The notes under the pieces were generated by a model that saw nothing but the letters and a program-made list of their open reading frames with translations, was not told where the DNA came from and made no database searches. Made by a program: the position numbers and the translations under genes. A DNA stretch of 34,994 bases, taken from the NCBI GenBank assembly GCA_945613785.1, contig CALZAJ010000003.1:1-34994 (forward strand). Direction: 5' to 3'. The stretch is from an uncultured Verrucomicrobiota bacterium. Its GTDB lineage: Bacteria > Verrucomicrobiota > Kiritimatiellia > RFP12 > UBA1067. This document shows positions 26,138-34,994 of the stretch, piece after piece. The stretch's first letter is position 1. Each line of letters starts with the position of its first letter.

Positions 26138-29100
26138 TTACTGTTCGATGACGACCTTGTAGAAGCCGCTCGTGCCGTTGTCCTCCGGCAGCTCGATGGC
26201 CTGAGCGTCGGCGCCGATCTTGACCGTCGCGGACTTGACCTTGCTCCAGTCGGCTTCGAGCGTGTCCTTGTGGTAGACCACACAGGTGACCTCGGTCGGG
26301 GCCGTCTCGAGCTGTCCGTAGAGACCCGTCGCGAGCTCCTTCTGTGTGCCGTCGACCTGGATGACAAGCTTGCCGTCCTCGAAGCCGATGGAGGAGATCG
26401 TGACCGAGTCGACCTCGGACTCGACCGTCAGCCTGCCGGACTCGTCGACCGAAAGCGAATTCGGATCGACGTTGAGCGCAAGCGCCGCGTCCTTCGGCGA
26501 AGAAAGCGTATAGACGACTTGCGCGCCCAGTCCATCGCCCGTGGCGCCGGCGCCAAGCTTCACGGCGAGGTTGTTCGCCAGCGATTTCATAACCGCGGCA
26601 TCGCCGGGGAGAGTGGCATCGATCTTGTCCGTGCCGTTGAGAAGCTTGCCGCCGTTGGTGGCAACCTCCCAGGCGTCGGGCAGATTGTTGCCGTTGACAT
26701 CCGTATCTTCAATGTAGAGTAGCGCCGTTTCCGAGCTCGTCCCCGTATCGCCCACGACTATAGCCGCGGGAGCATAAGGCGCGTCTGAAGATTTCTCGCG
26801 CGAGCAGACATAGCCCCACGATTCGAAGCTGTCGCGCACGTACGCATTCCCGTAATTCTTCGAATCGAGCCAGGCCATGATGTAGTATTTGCCGCGCGGC
26901 AGACCGTAGACGAGCGCATTGGCAATATGCGCAACTTTCGCGGATGTCACCGAGGAGGTGTTGGTTACCACCGTGCGCGAGACGGGCGTGCCGCTGAAGT
27001 CCGGCGTGCCGTACGCAGCGACGCGGACCACCGCATCGTCGAGCGCGGCCTTGGGACCGAAGTATTTGACCGCCACCGGCGCGGAGCCGCTGACGTAACC
27101 GTTCGCGGGCGCGCTCATACGGAAGACCGGGCCTTCGGACGACCAGAAGTCGCTCTTGAACTTCGAGTTGTACATCGTCACGCGCCATGAATAGTTCTTG
27201 TCGTTCTCAAGCGTTTCGCCGACATACGCTTCGGATTCGAAGGTGTAGGTCTTGTCGGACGCCATCGGCGGCGTGCGGCGGATGCCCGAATCCCAGATGG
27301 TCTTCGCGCCATCGAGAATCTGCACGCGGAAGGCGGAATACGAATTCACGCCGTTCATGGTCCACTTAAACGTCGGATGCGAAGCGTTGACGATCGACCC
27401 TTCCGAGCCCGGAGCGATCGCCACCGGACGCGTGCGGTTCTTTGTCGAGTCGAGGTGGCGCACCGTGGCGATCGAGAAGAGGTTGTTCGTCGTATCGGTT
27501 TCGATAGTGCCGTTGCCCATTACGATCCGGTAAGTGACGTTGGTCGGATCGCCGCAATACTCCTTGACATATCCGTTTTTGACCACCTCTTGTTCAAAGT
27601 ATTCCCAATCGAGATCGAAGACGTTATCGCCCAGAACATCGCCCTCGAAGAAGAACGAGCGCTGATCAAGTTCGATCCACTTGTCGACGATCACGCGGTT
27701 GGCGACGCCGACCTGGTCGACGCCCCACCCATTAATGAGCGTGCGGATAACGCGAATTCGTTCGTACTTGCCGCCAGAAGGCTCGCCGGGGAGGAGGTTG
27801 CGGTTGTCGCCGTCTTCCGTTCCGTAAAGGACGAAGCGGTCGGACAGGCCGGTCTTGATATCCGCGCGGGTGATAACCGGGCTGACATCGGTAAGTTCGA
27901 TTTCGCCCTTCGCCGAATACCAACCCACATTGATTCCGCGAACAAAGCCCAAGGGCTCGCCAGGAGTGTAGGTGCCGGAGTTGTCGAGATCGATAAAGGC
28001 AACAATCGAGTTGAAGCCTTCCTTCACATAGCCGCTTTCGGGCTTGGCGAAGACAAGCGTCTGCTTGCCGCTCGCAAGGCTTTCAACTGGCGTTGCCTTG
28101 TAGACGGCGTCGGGCACTACGAGATCGGCGCTGGTGTAGGTTTGGATTACCACCGGCGCGTAGGCGGCGACATTCTGGGCTTCGCCGGCTGTGCCGGAGT
28201 TCGTCTCCCCATCGGCATTGCCACCGGTGGTCAGCACCTGCTGGCCGTTGTAATAGAACGTGAGATAGATTGTCGGCTCGGGGCGTCCAGCGATGCCGCT
28301 GGTGACAACCGTGTTCGTATCGTTCGTAGAAGCGGCCGCGAAGTCGCGGTAGCGGCGCTCGGCGAAATTGGTCCAGCCGTCGTCGTCGTTGTCGGTAAGC
28401 TGATCCCAGGCGAACCGGTTCGAGAACTCGGTGCCGACTTCGTCTTCCCAATCGTCCTCAATCATATCGTTGTCAGTGAAGATCTCACCGGCATAGAGCG
28501 AGCCGATCTGGTAGAAGTAATCGAGGTTGAACGGATCGACCGAGAAGGCGTTGTCGGGGTCGAACTTGACGCCGAGGTCAAACACCTCCGAAAGGAGATA
28601 TTCAACATAGTTGCAAAGCCCGTCGCCGTCTTGATCGTCCATCGCGCCGGCGCCCTTGATGTGATACTTGAAGGCCATGGCGTCGCCAATGCCATCGCTG
28701 CCGGTGTCGCCGGCGAACGGATCGGTCGGATGGTAGCCGCCGTCGTATTCCTGATACATCGTAAGCGTGTCGGCGTCGGCATCGAAGCTGCGGTCATCGC
28801 GATTCCACGGCGAGTGCGGCGCGGCGGCGAGGCGGCAATAGGCGGGTGCGCCCTTGTCGTCGTTGCCGAACATCGTGTAGAGTTCCCAGCCGTCCAGCAC
28901 GCCGTCGGCATCCTGATCGATCTGCTTGTAGCCCGTCACAATCTCCTTCTTGTTCGTGATCGCTCCGACCGCGAGGAGGTAATCCGCCACGTAGGTCTTG
29001 TCCTTCTTCGTGAAGTTCTTGGAGTTGACCCACTCCGTGCGCGGAATCCAGCCGTTCGCCGTGTTGGAGTTGAAGCCGAACTTCGAGTAGACCTGGGCGT

Positions 29101-32100
29101 GGACGAACACGATGTTCTGCCAGCCGTAGCCCGCGTAGCCGTTGTCCTTGAAGCTGCTGTCGGCCGTGTTGATGACCTTGAAGCCGGAGCCGGCCTGGAA
29201 GGTCACGTTGGTACCGATACCGAAGAGCTTCTGCTTCTTCTTGCCGTAGTAGTAGGTGGACATCAGCGAGGTGATGTTCTCGGCCGGCTCGCCGTTGCGA
29301 ATCGGGCATTCGGTCGGGGAGAGCTTCGTATCCTCGGAGAGGTAGTCGCTCACCCAGTACCAGGCCGCGTCGTTCTTGTTCGTGCCGGTGCCGATGTAGA
29401 CGAGGTAACCCTTGGCGGTGGCGTAAGCCATCACGTCGCGCTCCAGCCATTCGCCGCCGTTGTCGAGAACCGGATCTTCATCGTCCGTATCCGGGACGTC
29501 GTCGCCGTCGGAGTCGGGCTCTTCATCGTCCGTATCCTTCGCGCCTTCAAGCGGATCCTCGATCTCGCCGAACTCAGGAGCGACCGGGTTGAAGATGCCG
29601 TACTTCTCGTAGAAGTCTTCGTCGCGGTCATAGATGCCGTTGTCGTTCCAGTCGGTATCCTGGAGGTAGACCGTCGCGGTCTCGCTCGGGTTGAGCTTGG
29701 CGAGCAGCGCGCGCGGCTCGAAGCCGTACTCGGTCTCACCGAGACGCGTCACATAACCCCAGGCGTCGTACGGACGGCGAATCTCATTGTTCGCACGGCC
29801 GTCGTCGGGATTCTTGACCGCCCAGGCGGCAACATAGTAGGAGCCATTCTCACGGAGGCCGGAGATCGTATTCGTCACGCCGGTCGTCTGGCCCGTGATG
29901 ATCTTCACGGGATTGACGAGGTCCTCGCTCTCGTAGACCGCAACGGTGATGCCGTCGAGGGAGTCGAGAATCGGATGAATGACCTGGACATCGAGCTTGC
30001 CGTTGAAGTTCTTCGCCGCGTTGACGCTGAACTCCGCGATCTCGCTCCACTCGGTCTCGTCGTCGACGACCGTGTCAGGACCGCCGAACTTGTCGTTACC
30101 GAGGAGGATGCGGACCGTGTGGGTGCCAACGTCGAGGTTGGAGCCCATGAGCTCCTCGAGGTCGAGCGTCTTACGGCCACGCGCAACGCCCGTGAGCGGG
30201 AAGCCGCCCTCGTCGCCGAACTCAGCGCCGTCAACCTCGATCCAGAAGCGGGTATAGATGAAGCCATCCGTCGGGATCGTGAAGGAGATCATCGTGTCGC
30301 CGACGAGCGAATCCGCCGTGCCGATCACGTTGTTGGCGCGGTCACGCTTGAGCGAGTAGTGGATCGTGAACTCCTCGTTGACCTGCTGGTCAACCGTCTG
30401 GAGGGTGATCTCACCGGTCTCCTCGTTCACGACCTGGACCGTATAGTGGTTGAGGTTGGTCACGCTGATCGTGTTCTGGTTGTCATTGAGCGCACCCGTC
30501 TCACCGTCGACGATGCGCGGCACCGTCAGGCGGACGATCTCATACGTGACGGACTCGAGGGTTGTCGGATCGGACGCAAGGTCGAAGTCTTCCACCAGCA
30601 TCTTGTCGAGGCCGATGAACTCGTAGGCCTTGTTATCCGGATCTTCCGGATCTTCCGTGAGCATCCATTCCTCAGGATACACGCAGTCGCGGTTGACGTT
30701 GTTCCAGTACTTGCGGAGGAGCACGCCCTTCGGGGTGATTTCCTTGCCGTTCTTCTTCGTGCGGACGAAGCCGATGAGCTGGTAGACCTCGTCATCCTTG
30801 ACAAGCGGGATCACCGGGAAGGCCTCGTTCTTGTCACCGAGCTGGATGGAGATGTCGCCACCCTTCCAGCCAACCGTGGTCTCGGTCGTGCCGTAGGTCA
30901 TCTCATAGGAGAACTCGACCGCCTGCGCATCGGCGGGAGCACCCGCCTCAGCGCCGCCCTCGGCCTCGCCGACGACGTACGCGCGGAAGAGCGCCGCACC
31001 CTGCTTGAGCGAACCGGCCGTAGGCTCGGCGAGCGTCACCTGGGCGATGCCGCCGCTGAACTCGGCAGTGACGTTCCACGTCGCCTGGAGTTCCGTGCCG
31101 TTCTCCGGGAAGGTCGGATTGACCTGGAAGGCCTCGACGATCACCGCGAGGGTGTCGTTGCCCGCATAGCGGAGCGTGAGGTTCATCGTCGGCATGATCT
31201 TGCCGCTGAAGTCGTGTTCGACCATCCAGACTTCCGTTGTGACCGCGCCGTCATCGGAGACGACCTCAGTCGCGTTGGAGGTGGTGTTGGCGTAGCCGTA
31301 ACGCGCCGCGGACCAGTAATCCCAGCCCGTCGCCATCGAGGCCGTGCCGGCGCCCTGGAGGGCGTCCATGCCGAGGGCCGCGCGGGCTTCGATCTCGATG
31401 AACTCAGCCGCGTTGAAGCGCTTGCCGAGGTAGGTCTTGACGCCACGGTCCGTGAAGCTACGGAAGTAGTCCGGCGTCACGCCGTCGGAGAACGCCTTCG
31501 TCAGGTCGATGTCGGCGAGCGAGGTCGGATCGAGGTAGTAGCCGAGCATTTCGCCCAGCGCGTGGACCTGATCGAGATCGTCGTCAGCATAGTACTTGTC
31601 CGGCGTCACGCCGAAGTTCTTCGCCACCGCGTCGGTGAGGTAGTCGAATTCCTCGGGATCGCCCGTCAGGAGTTCGCTCTTGAAGAGCTCGTCGCGGACG
31701 GTATACTTGTTCCACGGATCGGTCGGCTGCAGGCCACGATTGTATTCCTTGTAGTTCTCAAGCGTGTCGCCGTCGTTGTCGCTGGCGCGATCGCCGTATT
31801 TCCACGGGCTGATGGCGGTGCCGTTCGTGAACGTCGTCGCGTTCATCTCGTTCGGACCGAACATCACATAGAGCTCCCAGCCGTCGCTGACGCCGTCCTC
31901 GTCGAGGTCGGTGTTGTACGGCTTGAGCGTGTAGTTCTTCCAGAGGTTCTTGATGTTGACTTCCTTCTCGTCGCAGATGCCGAGCGACTCGAGGTAGCGG
32001 ACGACGAGGTACTTGTCGAGCGCCGTGAACGGCTTGGTGTTCACCGCGTCAGGACCGGCCACTGCCGTGAGCGGGTTGAAGCCGAACACCGCATAGACCT

Positions 32101-34994
32101 GCGCATGGACGTAGGCGACCTGCTCGGTCGAGACCGCCGCGACACGGTTCTCCGTGCCAGCTTCGGCCGTCAGCTCGACACGGCCACCACGGCCGACGTA
32201 CTTGACAGCCTTGCCGTTCTCGATCACCGGATACTCGTACATGGAGTAGAGCTCGAGGCCCTCGGCCGAGTCGCCGACGAACGGAATCTCCGAACCCTCG
32301 GCGAGGATGTACTTGTAGGCGGTCGCGCCTTCCGTCGTGTTGCGGACGGTGATGACGGTCGCATTGGTGACCGCGAAGGCCATCACGTCGCCGTCAGCCG
32401 CTTCGTCGGCATCCGGGAAGTTCGGGTCGAGGTCGGCATAGAGCGCTTCCCAGCCGTCGGGCATGCCGTCGTTGTCGGAATCCTGCTTGTCCTTGTCGGT
32501 ACCGAACGAATCCTCGTCGGTGTCGCTGAGACCGTCGTCATCGGAGTCGGTTCCGAGCGCAGCTTGCTGCTGGCCTTCCTCGACGCTGAAGAACTTCGGT
32601 TCGCTGCAGTCCGGAATCTCGTTCTTGTTGGTGTCGCAGTCTTCGATGTAGATTGTGACGGACGGATAGGCCATCATCTCGTCGGTGACCGTGACGTCCG
32701 CCGGCGTGTAGATCGAGACCGCATCGGTGCCGACGTAGTTGGCGTAGCCCCACGGCTCCCAATTGTCGCGCACACCGTTGTTGTTCAAATCGGCGTAGGC
32801 GCGCAGGTAGTAATCGCCCGGCGCAATGCCGCGCAAGGCGACATTGGTCGTCGTCAAATCGTAGTAGTCGCTGATGGACGCGGTGTCGGCAACGCGCATG
32901 CGCGCAGCGGGGGCGCCGGTGAAGTCGGCGTTCTCAAACGCTTCGACCACGATCAGGTTCGTGAGGTCGGACGTACGGGCCGTACCGAAGTAGCGGACGG
33001 ACGCGGCGACATTGCCGTAGCCGGTCGGGATCATCGGATGACGGTTGACGTTGGCGACGTCCATCTGGAACTCGCCCCACTTGCTCCACACCGCGTCATC
33101 GTCGGACTCGTTGTACTTCGCGTTGAGGAGCGCGACACGCCAGAAGTAGTTGGTGTTGTCGTTGAAGATCGCCGAACCGTTCGTCGAGACGCAGCAGCCC
33201 GCGTAGAGGTCAGGCGTGACCGCGTAGACCGAGGTGCCCGCCGTGAGACCCGTGCGGCCCGGCAGCACCGTGACGCCGGAATCGTAGACCATCTCGGTCA
33301 TGTTCGTCGAGGTCCAGACCTGGAGGCGGTAGGCCTTCATCGTCTCGTCGTTGTTGACGAAGCGGAAGGTCGGACGCGCCGAGTAGACCGGCTGGGCGTC
33401 GATCGGTTCGCGGAGCGTCGGGATGGCGCGCTGCGTGCCGAAGGTGTTGACGAAGCTGGAGATGACGAGGTTCGAGGTCGAACCGTCAGGCATCGTGACG
33501 ACCTGCTCGATGTCGTAGCCGACGCTGATCAGCTCGCTGTCGAGGTCCTTCAGGCCAAGCTTCTTGGCGTCCTTGACGAGCCACTTCCAGTCAAGGTCGG
33601 GCTGGGCGATCGTCAGGATGTCGGCTTCCGTGATGTACGGACGGTCATCGAGGACCACCGTGCGCGCCGGAATCGAGCGCATCTGGATCGTCTTGCCTTC
33701 GATCTTGTTCTGGCCGTTGATCTCCTTGCGGCGGACGGTCACCTTGATCGTCTGCTGCGCGACAGGATCCGCCGCGGCTTCACCGCCCTCGGCGCCCGCG
33801 TTGGCGTCGGCGACGGCTTCGATCTCCGTGCGCGCGATCACGCTCGAGGAATCCTTGACCTCGATGACGAGTTCCGGCGTCTTGTGCCAGCCGATCGTCA
33901 CGTTCTGGAGCATGCCATAGGGCTCGCCCTCGGTGAACTGACCGTTGCCGTCGAGGTCGATGAACGCCTCAACCGTGTTGACGCCCTCGCGGACGCGGCC
34001 CTTGGTCGCTTCGCTGACCCAGATGGCCTGCGGCCAGTTCTCGCCGATGCGATAGGTCCAGTCGACGCGGAAGACACAGCCGTCGAGCGACTCGCCGCTA
34101 CCGGCGACCACCAGACCGAGGTCGATGGAGTACTCGCCCGTGCGGTAGTCAATCTTACCGATCAGCGTACGGGACGCGCTGTTGGTCGGCGTGTAGTAGA
34201 TCTCGCCATAGTGGCCGTCGGTATCCGAGACCATCGTCGCGAACTGCTCCCACTCAATCGCCGAATCGACGATTTCGATGTTAGGATTGTAGAGCAGCGC
34301 CTCAAGGTACTCTTCGTACGTACCGGTACGAACTCCGTAGTTTTGATCCTCAGGATCCGTCCAACGATAGTTCTGGTTGGAGGTCATCTTCGTCTTGGAG
34401 AAGATGCCGCTGCCAGGAACGACGCAGCCCGGGTTGAGGAAGCCATGGAGCTTCGCCTCGCCGAAGAAGCCGCCGAGCACGCGCGTGCCGGTCTGGACCT
34501 CGCCAGCGGAGCCCTCGACCATGAAGGTCGCGTCGACACGCGGCGAGGTGCCGGTGTAGGTGCGGACCACGAGGCCGGCGCCGGAGATGTCCTGCACGCC
34601 ATGATAGGTGATGCGGACGCCGATTGCCGGGGTCGGATAGCAGAGGACCTGGAGGTTGCCGTCGAGGAAGCGGTCGATGAGGTCGGCCGCGTAGCTGCCG
34701 CGCCAGGTGAACGCACGGCACTCGGCGAAGTTGGACCAGCCATCCTCGTCCTTGTCGTCGTTCGGATCGTAGACGCCGAGCGAGCTGTAGTTGACGTTGT
34801 ACTGCTTCTCCCACCAGTCTTCCATGAAGTCATGGTCGGTCGCAATCTCGCCGAGGTACTCGTTCGGGCTCAGGTTGGCCGCAATGTCCGCGACGTTCGT
34901 CGGACCGGAGAGGAAGTAATCCACGACCTGCTGGTCATAGCCGGTGCGCGCGAGCAGCGGGTTGAGGAACGGGAAGCCGTTCACCATCCCGTAC
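26138..34994 (-). CDS. Giant modular cell-surface/secreted protein with TSP3/EF-hand-like Ca-binding motifs (5' end beyond right window edge)
   Basis: >2,949 aa; no signal peptide at the first in-window Met (34987), and the frame stays open to 34994. Motifs DSDDDGLSDTDEDSFGTDKDKQDSDNDGMPDGWEALY, DTDDEEPDSDGDDVPDTDDEDP, AFIDLDGNGQFTEGEP; internal duplications. Confidence 0.85.
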   Translation of the reverse strand, partial: YGMVNGFPFLNPLLARTGYDQQVVDYFLSGPTNVADIAANLSPNEYLGEIATDHDFMEDWWEKQYNVNYSSLGVYDPNDDKDEDGWSNFAECRAFTWRGSYAADLIDRFLDGNLQVLCYPTPAIGVRITYHGVQDISGAGLVVRTYTGTSPRVDATFMVEGSAGEVQTGTRVLGGFFGEAKLHGFLNPGCVVPGSGIFSKTKMTSNQNYRWTDPEDQNYGVRTGTYEEYLEALLYNPNIEIVDSAIEWEQFATMVSDTDGHYGEIYYTPTNSASRTLIGKIDYRTGEYSIDLGLVVAGSGESLDGCVFRVDWTYRIGENWPQAIWVSEATKGRVREGVNTVEAFIDLDGNGQFTEGEPYGMLQNVTIGWHKTPELVIEVKDSSSVIARTEIEAVADANAGAEGGEAAADPVAQQTIKVTVRRKEINGQNKIEGKTIQMRSIPARTVVLDDRPYITEADILTIAQPDLDWKWLVKDAKKLGLKDLDSELISVGYDIEQVVTMPDGSTSNLVISSFVNTFGTQRAIPTLREPIDAQPVYSARPTFRFVNNDETMKAYRLQVWTSTNMTEMVYDSGVTVLPGRTGLTAGTSVYAVTPDLYAGCCVSTNGSAIFNDNTNYFWRVALLNAKYNESDDDAVWSKWGEFQMDVANVNRHPMIPTGYGNVAASVRYFGTARTSDLTNLIVVEAFENADFTGAPAARMRVADTASISDYYDLTTTNVALRGIAPGDYYLRAYADLNNNGVRDNWEPWGYANYVGTDAVSIYTPADVTVTDEMMAYPSVTIYIEDCDTNKNEIPDCSEPKFFSVEEGQQQAALGTDSDDDGLSDTDEDSFGTDKDKQDSDNDGMPDGWEALYADLDPNFPDADEAADGDVMAFAVTNATVITVRNTTEGATAYKYILAEGSEIPFVGDSAEGLELYSMYEYPVIENGKAVKYVGRGGRVELTAEAGTENRVAAVSTEQVAYVHAQVYAVFGFNPLTAVAGPDAVNTKPFTALDKYLVVRYLESLGICDEKEVNIKNLWKNYTLKPYNTDLDEDGVSDGWELYVMFGPNEMNATTFTNGTAISPWKYGDRASDNDGDTLENYKEYNRGLQPTDPWNKYTVRDELFKSELLTGDPEEFDYLTDAVAKNFGVTPDKYYADDDLDQVHALGEMLGYYLDPTSLADIDLTKAFSDGVTPDYFRSFTDRGVKTYLGKRFNAAEFIEIEARAALGMDALQGAGTASMATGWDYWSAARYGYANTTSNATEVVSDDGAVTTEVWMVEHDFSGKIMPTMNLTLRYAGNDTLAVIVEAFQVNPTFPENGTELQATWNVTAEFSGGIAQVTLAEPTAGSLKQGAALFRAYVVGEAEGGAEAGAPADAQAVEFSYEMTYGTTETTVGWKGGDISIQLGDKNEAFPVIPLVKDDEVYQLIGFVRTKKNGKEITPKGVLLRKYWNNVNRDCVYPEEWMLTEDPEDPDNKAYEFIGLDKMLVEDFDLASDPTTLESVTYEIVRLTVPRIVDGETGALNDNQNTISVTNLNHYTVQVVNEETGEITLQTVDQQVNEEFTIHYSLKRDRANNVIGTADSLVGDTMISFTIPTDGFIYTRFWIEVDGAEFGDEGGFPLTGVARGRKTLDLEELMGSNLDVGTHTVRILLGNDKFGGPDTVVDDETEWSEIAEFSVNAAKNFNGKLDVQVIHPILDSLDGITVAVYESEDLVNPVKIITGQTTGVTNTISGLRENGSYYVAAWAVKNPDDGRANNEIRRPYDAWGYVTRLGETEYGFEPRALLAKLNPSETATVYLQDTDWNDNGIYDRDEDFYEKYGIFNPVAPEFGEIEDPLEGAKDTDDEEPDSDGDDVPDTDDEDPVLDNGGEWLERDVMAYATAKGYLVYIGTGTNKNDAAWYWVSDYLSEDTKLSPTECPIRNGEPAENITSLMSTYYYGKKKQKLFGIGTNVTFQAGSGFKVINTADSSFKDNGYAGYGWQNIVFVHAQVYSKFGFNSNTANGWIPRTEWVNSKNFTKKDKTYVADYLLAVGAITNKKEIVTGYKQIDQDADGVLDGWELYTMFGNDDKGAPAYCRLAAAPHSPWNRDDRSFDADADTLTMYQEYDGGYHPTDPFAGDTGSDGIGDAMAFKYHIKGAGAMDDQDGDGLCNYVEYLLSEVFDLGVKFDPDNAFSVDPFNLDYFYQIGSLYAGEIFTDNDMIEDDWEDEVGTEFSNRFAWDQLTDNDDDGWTNFAERRYRDFAAASTNDTNTVVTSGIAGRPEPTIYLTFYYNGQQVLTTGGNADGETNSGTAGEAQNVAAYAPVVIQTYTSADLVVPDAVYKATPVESLASGKQTLVFAKPESGYVKEGFNSIVAFIDLDNSGTYTPGEPLGFVRGINVGWYSAKGEIELTDVSPVITRADIKTGLSDRFVLYGTEDGDNRNLLPGEPSGGKYERIRVIRTLINGWGVDQVGVANRVIVDKWIELDQRSFFFEGDVLGDNVFDLDWEYFEQEVVKNGYVKEYCGDPTNVTYRIVMGNGTIETDTTNNLFSIATVRHLDSTKNRTRPVAIAPGSEGSIVNASHPTFKWTMNGVNSYSAFRVQILDGAKTIWDSGIRRTPPMASDKTYTFESEAYVGETLENDKNYSWRVTMYNSKFKSDFWSSEGPVFRMSAPANGYVSGSAPVAVKYFGPKAALDDAVVRVAAYGTPDFSGTPVSRTVVTNTSSVTSAKVAHIANALVYGLPRGKYYIMAWLDSKNYGNAYVRDSFESWGYVCSREKSSDAPYAPAAIVVGDTGTSSETALLYIEDTDVNGNNLPDAWEVATNGGKLLNGTDKIDATLPGDAAVMKSLANNLAVKLGAGATGDGLGAQVVYTLSSPKDAALALNVDPNSLSVDESGRLTVESEVDSVTISSIGFEDGKLVIQVDGTQKELATGLYGQLETAPTEVTCVVYHKDTLEADWSKVKSATVKIGADAQAIELPEDNGTSGFYKVVIEQ

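Noticed and set aside
29476-29537. 18-bp direct repeat tcttcatcgtccgtatcc in the giant gene
   Set aside because: Explained by the repeated acidic peptide DTDDE(E/D)P of the TSP3-like Asp ladder.

Overview
All 14 genes I can support in this 35-kb window lie on the minus strand. The lineage is probably PVC (Verrucomicrobiota/Kiritimatiellota-like); that is an inference from protein style and gene neighbourhood. In transcription order (right to left): a giant (>2,949 aa) modular surface protein with calcium-binding-type motifs, open at the right window edge; ackA; pta; a KdsD/KpsF-type isomerase; a five-gene cluster with the layout of the Akkermansia Amuc_1102-1101-1100-1099-1098 type IV pilus-like locus (exported protein, PilM-PilN-like fusion, Amuc_1100-like membrane protein, TSP3-repeat membrane protein, secretin); coaE; rho; an InlB/Listeria-Bacteroides-repeat exported protein; uvrA; a secreted S8 protease fused to beta-helix-like repeats; and the 5' part of recA, cut by the left edge and absent from the ORF track. 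The most notable signals are: (1) the divergent Amuc_1100-type locus, including a component with both a Cys4 cluster and Ca-binding-type repeats; (2) a strict 9-nt-period CTAG array filling the ackA-pta intergenic gap and running into the pta Shine-Dalgarno; (3) a perfect 32-bp palindrome inside the S8 protease gene; (4) large internal duplications and an apparently uncharacterised 'VHAQVY-FGFN' module in the giant protein; and (5) domains shared between neighbouring exported proteins. No tRNA, rRNA, CRISPR, phage or transposase was seen.
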